DNA of 49,597 nucleotides from Flavobacteriales bacterium UBA7468 (lineage in GTDB: Bacteria; Bacteroidota; Bacteroidia; Flavobacteriales_D; Crocinitomicaceae): contig DLPC01000018.1 in NCBI GenBank assembly GCA_002478565.1, forward strand, positions 81,215 to 130,811, in the 5' to 3' direction. The position numbers and the translations under genes are program-made. Shown here one piece after another: positions 14,960 through 24,141 of the stretch. Within the stretch, counting starts at the first letter, position 1. Every line of letters begins with the position of its first letter. The notes below the pieces were generated by a model that made no database searches, had not been told where the DNA came from, and saw only the letters and a program-made list of their open reading frames with translations.

Positions 14960-17340
14960 GTTGCACTTGGTATTATTGGAAATAAAGAAACTTGTTTGAT
15001 TTTCAAGGAGAAATCACCAGACATGAAATCACCATCGTTGTCAACGTACAAAAAGAAAGGATTCATGCGGTTATAGACATTATAGATGGAAAAGGACCAG
15101 TTGCTTTGGTAGGCCTTTTTGACTTGAATATCAAGACCTGTTGCAGGATCTGTTTTTGTCTTGAATTTTTTACCATAACGCGTTGCACTGAGGTCAAGGC
15201 GATGATAAGGGGCCATTCTTGTTGAATTTCTTGGGCCGTACTGAAAAAGTAAATTTTGGTCTTGTACATACCAACTTGCTGGCAAGGTGAGTGTATTGCC
15301 TGTTGCGTAAATAAAGCTTGCACTGAAAGTCCAGGTATCGTTGAGCTTATAGGAACCTACCAATGTTAGGTCATGTCTGCGGTCATATTTTGCAGGATAT
15401 ATATTTCCTTCGTTGATATCTGGAAAGCGTCTTTCGGTTTTGGCCCATGTATAACCAATCCAGCCCGTGAAAGCTCCTTGCGCTTTTTTAAGGAAAAACT
15501 CCGCTCCATAGGCCCAACCTTCACCATACACCAATAAATTATCCGTATTGTCACTGATGTTATCCCCAGGTAATGCTCCTTCTTTGAATTCTATGAGATT
15601 TTTCATCCCTTTATAGTAGATTTCGACCGATGCTTCGTAACGATCTTTGTCAAAATTCTTGAAATATCCAATGGAGGTCTGAAAACCTTTTTCTGGTTTA
15701 GCTAAATCAGTGGTTGGAAACCAAATATCTGTTGGCAGGGATACCGCACTTAGTGTCACTAGATGCACATATTGGTAATTGTAGGCATAGCCTGCCTTTA
15801 TTGAACTGTTGTCTGGGAGTAAATAACGCAGCGCAAAACGAGGTTCAAGTCCTTGATAGAAAGCAATGACATCGTTTCGATCGTATTTGATTATAGTATC
15901 TGATGTAGAGATTCCATCACCCTTAACATAACGATCAAAGGGTCCAACGTGTGCAAATGAACTGTAACGCAAACCTACATTGAAACGCCAGGCGTCATTT
16001 AAGTCAAACTCATCCAAGGCATAAACACCTGTTTCATGAGAATAAAGGTGTTGGATAGTGCCAGTATTAAAGGTAATGGTATCATCTTGAGCAGAAAGAC
16101 CTTGAGGAGTGAAGTCGTGATAGATATAAGCCGCTCCAAATTTAATCCGGTGTTTGGGATTAGGAAAATACGAGAAATCAACCTTTGCGGTATAATCTTT
16201 AATACCTGATGTGAGTGCAACCCGGAACTCGTCTTGGGTTGAGGCAAATTCAAAATTATAATCGGAATATGTAAGCGTAGTATTTAAAAAAAGTTTGTCT
16301 GTAAATAAGTGATTCCAACGCAATGCGGCAATACCGTTACCCCAAGGCATTTCAACCTTGAAACCACCATTTTGATCCTTGAACGAGAAAATATCTTTGC
16401 CGTAATAAGCACTTAAATAAATGCGATCCTTGTCTGTGAGTTTGTAGTTCAACTTCGCATTGAGGTCATAAAAGAAATAGCCTGATCCAGCAAACGGAGA
16501 CGAATCAGGGATTGCCGCCTTCATGATCAGGTCAATGTAGGTTCTGCGAGCCGAAACTATGAACGAACCTTTGTCTTTTTTAAGCGGGCCCTCGACGGTC
16601 AACCTCGAAGAGATGGCCCCTATTCCACCCTTCACTTTGACTTTTTTGAGGTTTCCTTCATTCATGTTTACCTCAAGCACTGAAGACAAGCGACCTCCAA
16701 AATTGGCAGGCATACCTCCTTTAATAAGGTTGACACTATTAATTGCATCGGCATTAAATACAGAGAAGAAACCAAATAAATGAGCAGCATTGTAAACAAC
16801 ACCTTCGTCTAACAACACTAAATTTTGATCTGGCCCGCCACCACGGACATAAAAGCCCTGCCCCCCTTCTGAAACAGAGGATACTCCAGGAAGTAATTGC
16901 AAAGTTTTAACCACATCTACTTCCCCCATAAAAGCTGGTAGGGTCTTGACTTGATCCATCTTGAGCTCCATCTGTCCAAGCTTTGTGGAGGTGACGTTGT
17001 CTGAGCGTTTACCTGTTACCCGAATGTCTTTGGTTTCTTGAACCGCCATATCGAGTTCTACGTTTTTGGTTTGACTCTCATTGAGAACTACAACAAGTGT
17101 TTGGGTTTGATAACCATCTGCTCTGAACTCAATGTTATAAGTCCCGGCAGGGATAGTTAGGCTATAAAAACCATAAGAATTGACAGCAGTACCTGTTTTA
17201 AGCTCTTGAACAAAAACACGCGCTGCACCAAGTGCCTCGCCGTTTCTGACATCGGTGATGTAACCACTTAGGGTTGGTTTTTTTTGTGCAAAAGCACCAA
17301 AAGAGATGAAAAGCAGAGCAATAAAGAGAAATCGGAGCAT
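14941..17340 (-). CDS. TonB-dependent receptor with N-terminal carboxypeptidase-regulatory-like domain
   Basis: A 799-residue outer-membrane receptor. A signal peptide (MLRFLFIALLFISFGAFAQ) is followed by a CarboxypepD_reg-like domain (LSGYITDVRNGEALGAARVF), a plug domain (LPAFMGEVDVVKTLQLLPGV, YVRGGGPDQNLVLLDE, MPANFGGRLSSVLEV), and a beta-barrel that ends in WNFEF, with a terminal Phe. The start at 17340 was chosen because the signal peptide begins there; codons further upstream overlap the promoter. It is much shorter than SusC-type receptors (about 1000 residues) and is paired with a DUF4249 lipoprotein, not SusD. The imported ligand is unknown. Confidence 0.92.
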   Translation of the reverse strand: MLRFLFIALLFISFGAFAQKKPTLSGYITDVRNGEALGAARVFVQELKTGTAVNSYGFYSLTIPAGTYNIEFRADGYQTQTLVVVLNESQTKNVELDMAVQETKDIRVTGKRSDNVTSTKLGQMELKMDQVKTLPAFMGEVDVVKTLQLLPGVSSVSEGGQGFYVRGGGPDQNLVLLDEGVVYNAAHLFGFFSVFNADAINSVNLIKGGMPANFGGRLSSVLEVNMNEGNLKKVKVKGGIGAISSRLTVEGPLKKDKGSFIVSARRTYIDLIMKAAIPDSSPFAGSGYFFYDLNAKLNYKLTDKDRIYLSAYYGKDIFSFKDQNGGFKVEMPWGNGIAALRWNHLFTDKLFLNTTLTYSDYNFEFASTQDEFRVALTSGIKDYTAKVDFSYFPNPKHRIKFGAAYIYHDFTPQGLSAQDDTITFNTGTIQHLYSHETGVYALDEFDLNDAWRFNVGLRYSSFAHVGPFDRYVKGDGISTSDTIIKYDRNDVIAFYQGLEPRFALRYLLPDNSSIKAGYAYNYQYVHLVTLSAVSLPTDIWFPTTDLAKPEKGFQTSIGYFKNFDKDRYEASVEIYYKGMKNLIEFKEGALPGDNISDNTDNLLVYGEGWAYGAEFFLKKAQGAFTGWIGYTWAKTERRFPDINEGNIYPAKYDRRHDLTLVGSYKLNDTWTFSASFIYATGNTLTLPASWYVQDQNLLFQYGPRNSTRMAPYHRLDLSATRYGKKFKTKTDPATGLDIQVKKAYQSNWSFSIYNVYNRMNPFFLYVDNDGDFMSGDFSLKIKQVSLFPIIPSATWNFEF

Positions 17341-17374
17341 AGGAGGAAACAATTCTAAATACGAATAAGCGGTA

Positions 17375-17382
17375 CAAAGGTA
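17375..17382 (-). promoter_or_regulatory. -7 element for the TonB-dependent receptor
   Basis: TACCTTTG on the minus strand matches TAnnTTTG, 34 bp before the ATG. No TTG lies at the standard 19-21 bp spacing. The 104-bp divergent gap also holds the pabB promoter. Confidence 0.5.
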
Positions 17383-17431
17383 ACGCTTAGTCAACAATAT
17401 ATTGGAACAAATGTTTGTGTCGAATAGTTGT

Positions 17432-17439
17432 TAATTTTG
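17432..17439 (+). promoter_or_regulatory. -7 element for the pabB operon
   Basis: TAATTTTG matches TAnnTTTG exactly and ends only 5 bp before the pabB ATG (17445), so the transcript would be nearly leaderless. No -33 element at the usual spacing. Confidence 0.45.
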
Positions 17440-17444
17440 AAGCC

Positions 17445-18638
17445 ATGGAGCGAACTGTTTTTTATTTACCACAGCATCACCTTGGTCCACTGATTGGTAT
17501 TGGTGTACAAAGTGAATTGAAAGGCACGGAGCTTTCTGACCTAAGCCTGCTTCAGACCTATCTGAATGAGCAGAAAGGTCGTTTTATATTCGGGACTTTG
17601 AGCTATGAGCTCAAAAATCATTTCGAAGCGCTGCATTCTTCAAATGACGATCAGCTTTCTTATCCATATTTCCATTTTTGGGTGCCAGAGGCGCTGTATC
17701 TGTGCAAGGATGACGTGACCATTCTCGCTGGTCACGATACACCCGAAAATCAAAAGGCAGCTAATTATTTTTGGGATCAATACAATGGTCCAAAGCCCAA
17801 ACTCGAAGCCACATTTATTGAAAAAACAAGTAAAGAAAGCTATTTCAAACATTTTGATCAGGTTCAAAAAGCACTCCAACGCGGAGATATATACGAATTG
17901 AATTATTGTCAAGAATTTTATGCTCCGAACGTCCAAATGGACAATCCTGTTGGGTTATTCTCCAAACTACATGCACTGACTAAAGCGCCGCATGCTGCGT
18001 ATATTCAAAGCCCTGATCACTTTGTATTTTGCGCCAGCCCTGAGAGATATCTTCAAAAAATAGGGCAAACGCTCCGATCAGAACCAATAAAAGGAACCGC
18101 TCCAAGATCTAAAAATCCAGGCGAGGACCAAGCCAATTCGGATCATCTTAAAAAAGACCCCAAGGAAAGATCAGAGAACATCATGATCGTAGATCTTGTA
18201 CGCAACGATTTGTCACAATTAGCTCAAAAAGGCAGTGTACGTGTAGATGAACTCTGTGAAATTTACTCCTTTGAGACTGTGCATCAAATGATTTCAAAGA
18301 TCAGTTGTCAACTCAGACCAGAGGTTAATTTTACCGATATTTTACGCTGTAGTTTTCCCATGGGAAGCATGACCGGCGCACCTAAAATTTCGGCCATGGA
18401 ACACATTGAACAACTCGAGGATTTCCAAAGGGGCTTGTATTCCGGAAGCATTGGACTGATAGAACCCAACGGCAACTTCGATTTCAATGTTGTTATCCGC
18501 AGCTTGATTTACAATCGCAAAAACAACTATTTATCGTGTGCCGTTGGCAGTGCCATCACCATTGAAGCTCAAGCAGAAAAAGAATACCAAGAATGTCTAC
18601 TCAAAGCCAATAAACTCATTTATGGGCTCCGATCTTAA
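17445..18638 (+). CDS. pabB: Aminodeoxychorismate synthase component I
   Basis: Converts chorismate to aminodeoxychorismate, the folate branch. The 397 residues contain the chorismate-binding domain: RGDIYELNYCQEF near 147, CASPERYL near 196, SEPIKGTAPR near 212, MIVDLVRNDLSQLA, and the closing SFPMGSMTGAPKISAMEHIE. The lysine of PIKGT (K216) is the aminodeoxychorismate-synthase hallmark; anthranilate synthase has Ala there. The ATG at 17445 was preferred over one ten codons upstream, because the extra residues precede the predicted transcript start. No pabA or pabC is in the window. It overlaps tilS by 17 bp. Confidence 0.88.
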   Translation: MERTVFYLPQHHLGPLIGIGVQSELKGTELSDLSLLQTYLNEQKGRFIFGTLSYELKNHFEALHSSNDDQLSYPYFHFWVPEALYLCKDDVTILAGHDTPENQKAANYFWDQYNGPKPKLEATFIEKTSKESYFKHFDQVQKALQRGDIYELNYCQEFYAPNVQMDNPVGLFSKLHALTKAPHAAYIQSPDHFVFCASPERYLQKIGQTLRSEPIKGTAPRSKNPGEDQANSDHLKKDPKERSENIMIVDLVRNDLSQLAQKGSVRVDELCEIYSFETVHQMISKISCQLRPEVNFTDILRCSFPMGSMTGAPKISAMEHIEQLEDFQRGLYSGSIGLIEPNGNFDFNVVIRSLIYNRKNNYLSCAVGSAITIEAQAEKEYQECLLKANKLIYGLRS

Positions 18639-19920
18639 AACCATTAAAAATTCGCTTGATCAACAAATCAAACGATTCCCTGCCTCCACCTATTTGGTTG
18701 CGGTGAGCGGAGGACTTGATTCCATGCTTTTGCTGCATTTACTTGATGAATTGGGCGCACCAGTTCAGGCACTTCATGTCAATTACAGATTACGCCATCA
18801 AGAAAGCGAGCTCGACGCCCAACTAATAGCAGCATACTGCACTTCTCAAAATATCCCTCTTCATCTTTACGCTGTTACAGATACAGAACAAAAAACGCTC
18901 AAAAGTTCGAATTTGCAAGCCAAAGCCCGCAAAATCCGCTACGCCTTTTTTAATGAAATCAGTAGCAGTTTTCCGAATAGCCTCATTTGCACTGCGCATC
19001 ACGCAGATGATCAAGTGGAAACTTTCTTTTTGCAGTTGTCGAGAGGAGCTGGAATGAAAGGTATGGCCGGAATGGCTACTTTAGATCAAAATAGACTGCG
19101 TCCTTTCCTGAATTTTTCAAAACAAGATTTATTTCGGGCGGCCAACGAAGTGCAACTCAACTGGCGAGAAGACCGAAGCAATCAAAGTTTGGCATATCGT
19201 CGCAATGTTTGGCGCAATCAATTTTTACCAGAACTCACTGAATTAGTACCTGATCTTAAAAACTCAGTTTTACAAATTCAATCAACATTTCAATCTGAAA
19301 TTAAAAGTCAACACAAGAAACTTAATTTTGCAATTGAGCAATTAAAGATTAACCAAAGTATCACTTTAAAAGAAATAGCTTTATTATCTGTTTATCAGTT
19401 TATTGAACTATTTAAATATTTTCAAATACCCGGACACGTTATTCAAAGGATCCCCGAATTATTCAAAGCTGAAAATGGCAAAAAGTTGACCTGGAATGAT
19501 CTCGAAAGTAAAGCATATGCGTTACTGATTTTTGAAAAAAAACTTTGGTATATTCGACATCATACGGTGAATGAAAAACAGTCCTGTCCCTTCTATTTCG
19601 AATTGGAAAAGGTCCGTCAATTACCGCAAACTTACCATTTAGAGGATATTTATTTGGATACGCAATTATTAGAAGGAGCACTTCAGTTGAAGCCATTAAA
19701 AAAAGCAGATCATTTATATCCTATGGGCTTAAAAGGAAAGAAAAACGCTTTTGAAATTTTAAAGGAACATAAGATACCCGATCTTCTTAGACCAATGTTT
19801 TGGGGGCTTTTTGATCAAGATAAACTGATACTTATGCCTGGTATTAAATTAGACCGTCGCGCACTAGCTACAGCCAATTCCAAAGAAATCCTGAAGGTTT
19901 CGCTTTACAAAAAGACCTAA
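18622..19920 (+). CDS. tilS: tRNA(Ile)-lysidine synthase
   Basis: Modifies C34 of the CAU-anticodon tRNA-Ile to lysidine, so that it reads AUA. The 432 residues have the N-terminal PP-loop SGGLDS (29-34), the HHADDQVETFFLQLSRGAG signature near 130 and a C-terminal substrate-recognition region (LKPLKKADHLYPMGLKGKK). The start is the ATG at 18622 inside the 3' end of pabB; upstream in-frame codons lie fully within pabB. Part of the pabB-tilS-rRNA methyltransferase-crp unit. Confidence 0.94.
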   Translation: MGSDLKTIKNSLDQQIKRFPASTYLVAVSGGLDSMLLLHLLDELGAPVQALHVNYRLRHQESELDAQLIAAYCTSQNIPLHLYAVTDTEQKTLKSSNLQAKARKIRYAFFNEISSSFPNSLICTAHHADDQVETFFLQLSRGAGMKGMAGMATLDQNRLRPFLNFSKQDLFRAANEVQLNWREDRSNQSLAYRRNVWRNQFLPELTELVPDLKNSVLQIQSTFQSEIKSQHKKLNFAIEQLKINQSITLKEIALLSVYQFIELFKYFQIPGHVIQRIPELFKAENGKKLTWNDLESKAYALLIFEKKLWYIRHHTVNEKQSCPFYFELEKVRQLPQTYHLEDIYLDTQLLEGALQLKPLKKADHLYPMGLKGKKNAFEILKEHKIPDLLRPMFWGLFDQDKLILMPGIKLDRRALATANSKEILKVSLYKKT

Positions 19921-19928
19921 ATTTGCGC

Positions 19929-21272
19929 ATGAGCTCTTTGCCCTTTGATTTTACACAACGCATTCAACAAGATGCTTTTTATCCGGCAAATCTGCTTGAA
20001 GCCTTGGATACACAAGCGCCTACCTCAGTTCGCTTGCATCCAAGAAGAACCCATGCCTTAGCACTCGGCAACCCCGTTCCATGGAACCAAGATGCATATT
20101 ACCTATCAGAGCGACCCAGCTTTACGTACGACCCACTTTTTCATGCAGGAGCCTATTACCCCCAAGAAGCTGGATCTATGTATTTGAGGCAAGCACTAGA
20201 AGTACTTGATTTACCCAAAGATCCAGTTTTTCTCGATTTAAGTGCTGCGCCAGGAGGTAAAAGTACGCTCATTGCTGCTTTTTTAAACCAGCGTGGCGTC
20301 TTAATTGCCAATGAAATTGTGCGTTCCAGGGCATATATTTTAGCAGAGAATTTAACCAAATGGGGGTACTCCAATACATTTGTTTGTAATCACAGTCCTG
20401 AAGAATTGAGTGCTTTGCGTTCCAAGATTGATGTCCTTGTGCTAGATGCACCCTGTTCTGGCGAAGGCATGTTTCGCAAGGATACAGCCGCACGCGCTGA
20501 ATGGTCGTTATCGGCTGCTGAAAACTGCGCCGCCAGACAACACGATATTTTAGAAGCCGCATGGCCTTTGATCAAAGAAAATGGTTATTTAATTTACTCG
20601 ACCTGCACCTTCAATCCAGAGGAAAACGAAAGTCTTCTAAAAGATTTTTTTGAGCAAGAAGACACTTTGGTAGTTCAGCCTACTTTTTTTGAAGGGATGC
20701 AACAAGACCGTGAAAAAATTGGTCATTACTTTTTTCCAGGTCAAATTCAAAGCGAAGGATTTTACATTGCCATCTTGCAGAAATCAGGTCCTGAAAAAAA
20801 CAAATCGAAGGCAAAAAATTCCTTGCAGATAAATAAAACCGAACAGCAAAAAGGTCAACAAATTGCACAAACCCTTCCCTTAACGTTAAATGTAGCCCAT
20901 GATTTCTGGTTAGAAAATGACCAGCTCTATGCCGCTACGTGCGTTGCAAGGCAATTTTTTGAAAAACTTCCAGCGCTGAAATGGCTCAAAAAAGGCGTTC
21001 ATGTTGCGCAGCTCTTTAAAAAATCCTGGGCACCAGCTTATGACCTCGTATACAGCTTGGATTTGGAATGGGAGCTCCCGAAATTTGAGGTAGCACAAGA
21101 ACAAGCATTGCAAATTTTGCACGGAGAAAGTCAACAATGCCCCTTGCCTGCTGCTCATTATTTGGTTACTTTTAAAGGCGAAAAGATTGCCATGATCAAA
21201 CAATTAGGGCAACGCTTTAATAATTTACACCCCACAGAATGGCGCATTCGTCATTTACCTAAGCATCAATAG
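19929..21272 (+). CDS. RsmF-like rRNA (cytosine-C5) methyltransferase
   Basis: A SAM-dependent RNA m5C methyltransferase of the RsmB/RsmF (NOL1/NOP2/Sun) family. SAM-binding motif LDLSAAPGGKSTLIAAFL is near residue 102. The two catalytic cysteines are in DAPCSGEGMFRKD (C176) and STCTFNPEENE (C226). The 447 residues include a C-terminal part after a Lys/Gln-rich linker (around 300) that fits the RsmF layout with an RNA-binding tail. The ATG at 19929 is preferred to a TTG two codons upstream. It follows tilS by 8 bp. Likely target is 16S rRNA, but the exact base cannot be read from the sequence. Confidence 0.88.
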   Translation: MSSLPFDFTQRIQQDAFYPANLLEALDTQAPTSVRLHPRRTHALALGNPVPWNQDAYYLSERPSFTYDPLFHAGAYYPQEAGSMYLRQALEVLDLPKDPVFLDLSAAPGGKSTLIAAFLNQRGVLIANEIVRSRAYILAENLTKWGYSNTFVCNHSPEELSALRSKIDVLVLDAPCSGEGMFRKDTAARAEWSLSAAENCAARQHDILEAAWPLIKENGYLIYSTCTFNPEENESLLKDFFEQEDTLVVQPTFFEGMQQDREKIGHYFFPGQIQSEGFYIAILQKSGPEKNKSKAKNSLQINKTEQQKGQQIAQTLPLTLNVAHDFWLENDQLYAATCVARQFFEKLPALKWLKKGVHVAQLFKKSWAPAYDLVYSLDLEWELPKFEVAQEQALQILHGESQQCPLPAAHYLVTFKGEKIAMIKQLGQRFNNLHPTEWRIRHLPKHQ

Positions 21273-21275
21273 GAT

Positions 21276-21884
21276 ATGGATCTTTCTGTAGCACACGATA
21301 AACTGATCAAATACATTACAGACCGCGTTCACCTCAATGCAACTGAAATCGAGGTAATTAAAGAAAAATTTCATCTGAGAAAGCTCTCTAAAAAAGACTA
21401 TTTTGTCCAAACCGGTAGCACGAATTTTCAACAGGGTTTTGTCGTGTCCGGAGCACTCAGAGTCTATTACACAGATCCTAAAGGCAACGAACATGTGATG
21501 TATTTTGCTTTTTCAGATTGGTGGGTTGGCGATTTAGCAGGCTTTCATTTCAATGAAGCCGCCACGCTTAGTGTTCAAGCCCTCGATGAAAGCTATATTT
21601 TGGAAGTCTCTAAGGAGGATATTGAAGACATGTATATAAAAGTGCCAGCACTAGAGCGTTTATTTAGAATTATGGCGCAAAGAACATTAGCCGTATTGCA
21701 AAAAAGATTTTTACTAACTATTTCGGCACATGCTGAAGAGCGCTACAAAGAACTCTTACAAAGACACCCCGGCATCGAACAACTCGTCGCACAGCATCAG
21801 ATTGCATCTTACCTCGGTATCTTACCTGAAAGTTTGAGTAGAATGAAGAAAAAACTTTACGTATCTTCGCCAAACAAAAAATAA
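21276..21884 (+). CDS. Crp/Fnr-family transcriptional regulator
   Basis: A 202-residue regulator. Residues about 25-120 form a cyclic-nucleotide-binding-type beta roll (GALRVYYTDPKGNEHVMYFA, WWVGDLAGF, EVSKEDIEDMY). The C-terminal helix-turn-helix is ELLQRHPGIEQLVAQHQIAS (part) and LGILPESLSRMKKKL. It lacks the Fnr cysteine cluster. The effector is unknown; most Bacteroidota proteins of this type lack the full cAMP-binding residues. It lies 3 bp after the methyltransferase gene and is followed by the S46 peptidase after 3 bp, though a possible promoter box (TATCTTCG, 21862-21869, one mismatch) sits inside its 3' end. Confidence 0.88.
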   Translation: MDLSVAHDKLIKYITDRVHLNATEIEVIKEKFHLRKLSKKDYFVQTGSTNFQQGFVVSGALRVYYTDPKGNEHVMYFAFSDWWVGDLAGFHFNEAATLSVQALDESYILEVSKEDIEDMYIKVPALERLFRIMAQRTLAVLQKRFLLTISAHAEERYKELLQRHPGIEQLVAQHQIASYLGILPESLSRMKKKLYVSSPNKK

Positions 21885-21887
21885 ATC

Positions 21888-24029
21888 ATGAAACAACTGA
21901 AAAGAATTTCTCTTGCCATCGCCTTGTTCGTTGGTATTTTCGTCCGAGCAGACGAAGGAATGTGGTTTTTAATGTTCATAGACCGTTTGAACCACCGCGA
22001 TATGCAAAAAATGGGGCTTCAACTCACAGCTGAAGAAATCTACAGCATAAATAATTCAAGCTTGAAAGATGCTGTTGTTCAATTCAACGGAGGTTGTACT
22101 GCTGAACTCATCTCTAAAGACGGGCTTTTACTGACCAACCACCACTGTGGTTATGATGCAATTGCTGAGCTTTCAACTCCTGAGCACGATTACCTTACAA
22201 ATGGTTTTTGGGCTGCCGACAGAAGTCAGGAATTAAAACCGAAGTCTTTGTATGTGCGCTTCTTTGTGCGTATGGACGACTGTACTAAAAGAGTTTTAGC
22301 AAAGGTTTCCAAAAACATGACTGAAGCGGAACGCGAAAAAGCCATTCGCGAGGAAATCGCACTAATAGAAAAGGAAAACAGCGAAGGAGGAAAATATGTC
22401 GTGAATGTGCGTTCATTTTTCCAAGGAAACGAATTCTACTATTTCGTTTACCAAGATTACAAAGATGTACGTTTGGTAGGAACACCTCCAAACAGCATTG
22501 GTAAATTTGGTGGTGACACCGACAACTGGGAGTGGCCTCGCCACACTGGTGATTTTTCTATGTTCCGCGTTTATGCTGATGCCAACGGGAATCCAGCAGA
22601 TTTCTCTTCTACAAATGTTCCTTTACACCCAAAACACCACTTACCAATTAACTTGAAAGGTGTCAAGGAAGGTGATTTTGCCATGATCATGGGTTATCCG
22701 GGTCGTACCAATCGTTGGTTGCCTGCAGGAGGTATTGATCAAAATGTCAAGTACGCTTACCCAGCATGGGTAGAGGCATCCAAAACAGCAATGGACGCCA
22801 TGAAAGTTTACATGGACAAAGATGCTGGCGTGCGCTTGAACTACGCCTCAAAATATGCGCGCATCGCCAATTACTGGAAAAACCGCCAGGGCATGATCGA
22901 CGCACTTACAAAATTCCAAACAGCAGCTTCAAAAGCTAAAAATGAAGCCAAATTTGACGCTTGGGCAAATCTCCCGAAAAACAAAGCCACTTACGGCGAT
23001 GTCGTAAAGAATATCAATGCTTATTATGCTGCTACCAACGACAAAGCGCGTCACGACAACTACCTCCAAATTTTATTCAGAGGTTCTGAATATGCAGCTA
23101 TTTCAAGAGGTTTAGGCGCTCAACTCATGGCCTATGCCAAAGCTAATGCAACAGAACGTGCAGCTATGAAAGACGAGCTCAAAGCAGCTATTGACGAGTT
23201 CTTTGCCAATAGTTATGGACCAGCAGAAATTGACATCCTGATCAACGGCCTCAACCTTTATGCTGCAAAAGCAAATTATGAACTTGAACCAGGTATTCAA
23301 GCCATGTATGCCGATGGTTCTGTTGAAACAGAGATCCGTGCCATGTATGCGGTATCGCTTTTTGCTGCCAAAAACAGACTCTATGCATTTTTAGAAATTC
23401 CGAATGCAGGCATGATCGAAAATGATCCTTTCTTTGCGCTTTCATCTAATATCATCAAGCACTTGAACAAGCGTTCGGATGAATTGACGCGCCTCACAGA
23501 CGAATACAACAAAGCTTATCGTTTGTTAGTGGCAGGCCTTCGTGAATCTGGCCTCAGCACCATTCTCTACCCAGATGCCAACAGCACACTTCGTTTGACT
23601 TATGGTAAGGTGAGTGCACTTCCGGCAGACAAAAGCAACGATGCGAAAATCAATAACTACACTACCCTACAAGGTACCATCAACAAATACAAGCCTAACG
23701 ATGAAGAATTTGATTTACCACAACGCCTCATCGAATTGAATGCGAAAAAAGACTTCGGGCCTTACGCCGACAAGGCTGGTTACATGCCTGTCAACTTCTT
23801 AACCAACAATGACATTACTGGTGGTAATTCTGGTTCGCCGGTATTGAATGGAAAAGGAGAACTTATAGGATTGGCATTTGATGGCAATATCGAGGCTATG
23901 GCAGGAGATGTCATCTTTGATAATAAATTGCAAAAAACAATCAATGTCGACATCCGCTATGTCCTATTTATCGTTGATAAATATGCGGGGGCAAAACACC
24001 TTGTTGACGAAATGACAATCGTTAAATAA
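21888..24029 (+). CDS. S46-family dipeptidyl-peptidase (DPP7-like)
   Basis: Secreted serine exopeptidase that removes dipeptides from peptide N-termini, used by asaccharolytic and predatory Bacteroidota to feed on protein. The 713 residues begin with a signal peptide and the mature N-terminus ADEGMW, which is typical. The triad is visible: H85 or H86 in TNHHCGYD, D222 in RHTGDF, S648 in GGNSGSPV. Eighteen residues after the catalytic Ser is Gly666; Porphyromonas DPP7 has Gly at this place, whereas DPP11, which prefers Asp/Glu, has Arg. So a preference for non-acidic P1 is inferred. It has no T9SS C-terminal domain and is probably periplasmic. An intrinsic terminator follows. Confidence 0.92.
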   Translation: MKQLKRISLAIALFVGIFVRADEGMWFLMFIDRLNHRDMQKMGLQLTAEEIYSINNSSLKDAVVQFNGGCTAELISKDGLLLTNHHCGYDAIAELSTPEHDYLTNGFWAADRSQELKPKSLYVRFFVRMDDCTKRVLAKVSKNMTEAEREKAIREEIALIEKENSEGGKYVVNVRSFFQGNEFYYFVYQDYKDVRLVGTPPNSIGKFGGDTDNWEWPRHTGDFSMFRVYADANGNPADFSSTNVPLHPKHHLPINLKGVKEGDFAMIMGYPGRTNRWLPAGGIDQNVKYAYPAWVEASKTAMDAMKVYMDKDAGVRLNYASKYARIANYWKNRQGMIDALTKFQTAASKAKNEAKFDAWANLPKNKATYGDVVKNINAYYAATNDKARHDNYLQILFRGSEYAAISRGLGAQLMAYAKANATERAAMKDELKAAIDEFFANSYGPAEIDILINGLNLYAAKANYELEPGIQAMYADGSVETEIRAMYAVSLFAAKNRLYAFLEIPNAGMIENDPFFALSSNIIKHLNKRSDELTRLTDEYNKAYRLLVAGLRESGLSTILYPDANSTLRLTYGKVSALPADKSNDAKINNYTTLQGTINKYKPNDEEFDLPQRLIELNAKKDFGPYADKAGYMPVNFLTNNDITGGNSGSPVLNGKGELIGLAFDGNIEAMAGDVIFDNKLQKTINVDIRYVLFIVDKYAGAKHLVDEMTIVK

Positions 24030-24068
24030 AGCATTTTCAAGTTGGTGCTTCCAACTAACTTGTCAATG

Positions 24069-24096
24069 AAAAGGCCTCTTCGGAGGCCTTTTTTTA
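24069..24096 (+). terminator. Intrinsic terminator with UUCG tetraloop after the S46 peptidase
   Basis: AAAAGGCCTC (24069-24078), loop TTCG, GAGGCCTTTT (24083-24092), then more T. A perfect 10-bp stem closed by the extra-stable C(UUCG)G tetraloop and followed by a T run; it lies 40 bp past the stop. Confidence 0.92.
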
Positions 24097-24120
24097 TCCT
24101 CCTACTCCAAATGATTCACT

Positions 24121-24128
24121 TAACTTTG
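24121..24128 (+). promoter_or_regulatory. -7 element for the marC-family gene
   Basis: TAACTTTG matches TAnnTTTG, 13 bp before the ATG at 24142 and 25 bp after the terminator of the previous unit. No clear -33 element is seen. Confidence 0.5.
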
Positions 24129-24141
24129 TAAAAAAAATCAG

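Noticed and set aside
17445..18638. Anthranilate synthase component I (trpE)
   Set aside because: Lys216 in the PIKGT motif is the aminodeoxychorismate synthase residue, and no trp genes are nearby.
21862..21869. TATCTTCG as a promoter box for the S46 peptidase
   Set aside because: One mismatch to TAnnTTTG, inside the upstream coding region and with a 25-bp distance to the nearest TTTG; mentioned in the gene entry but not called.
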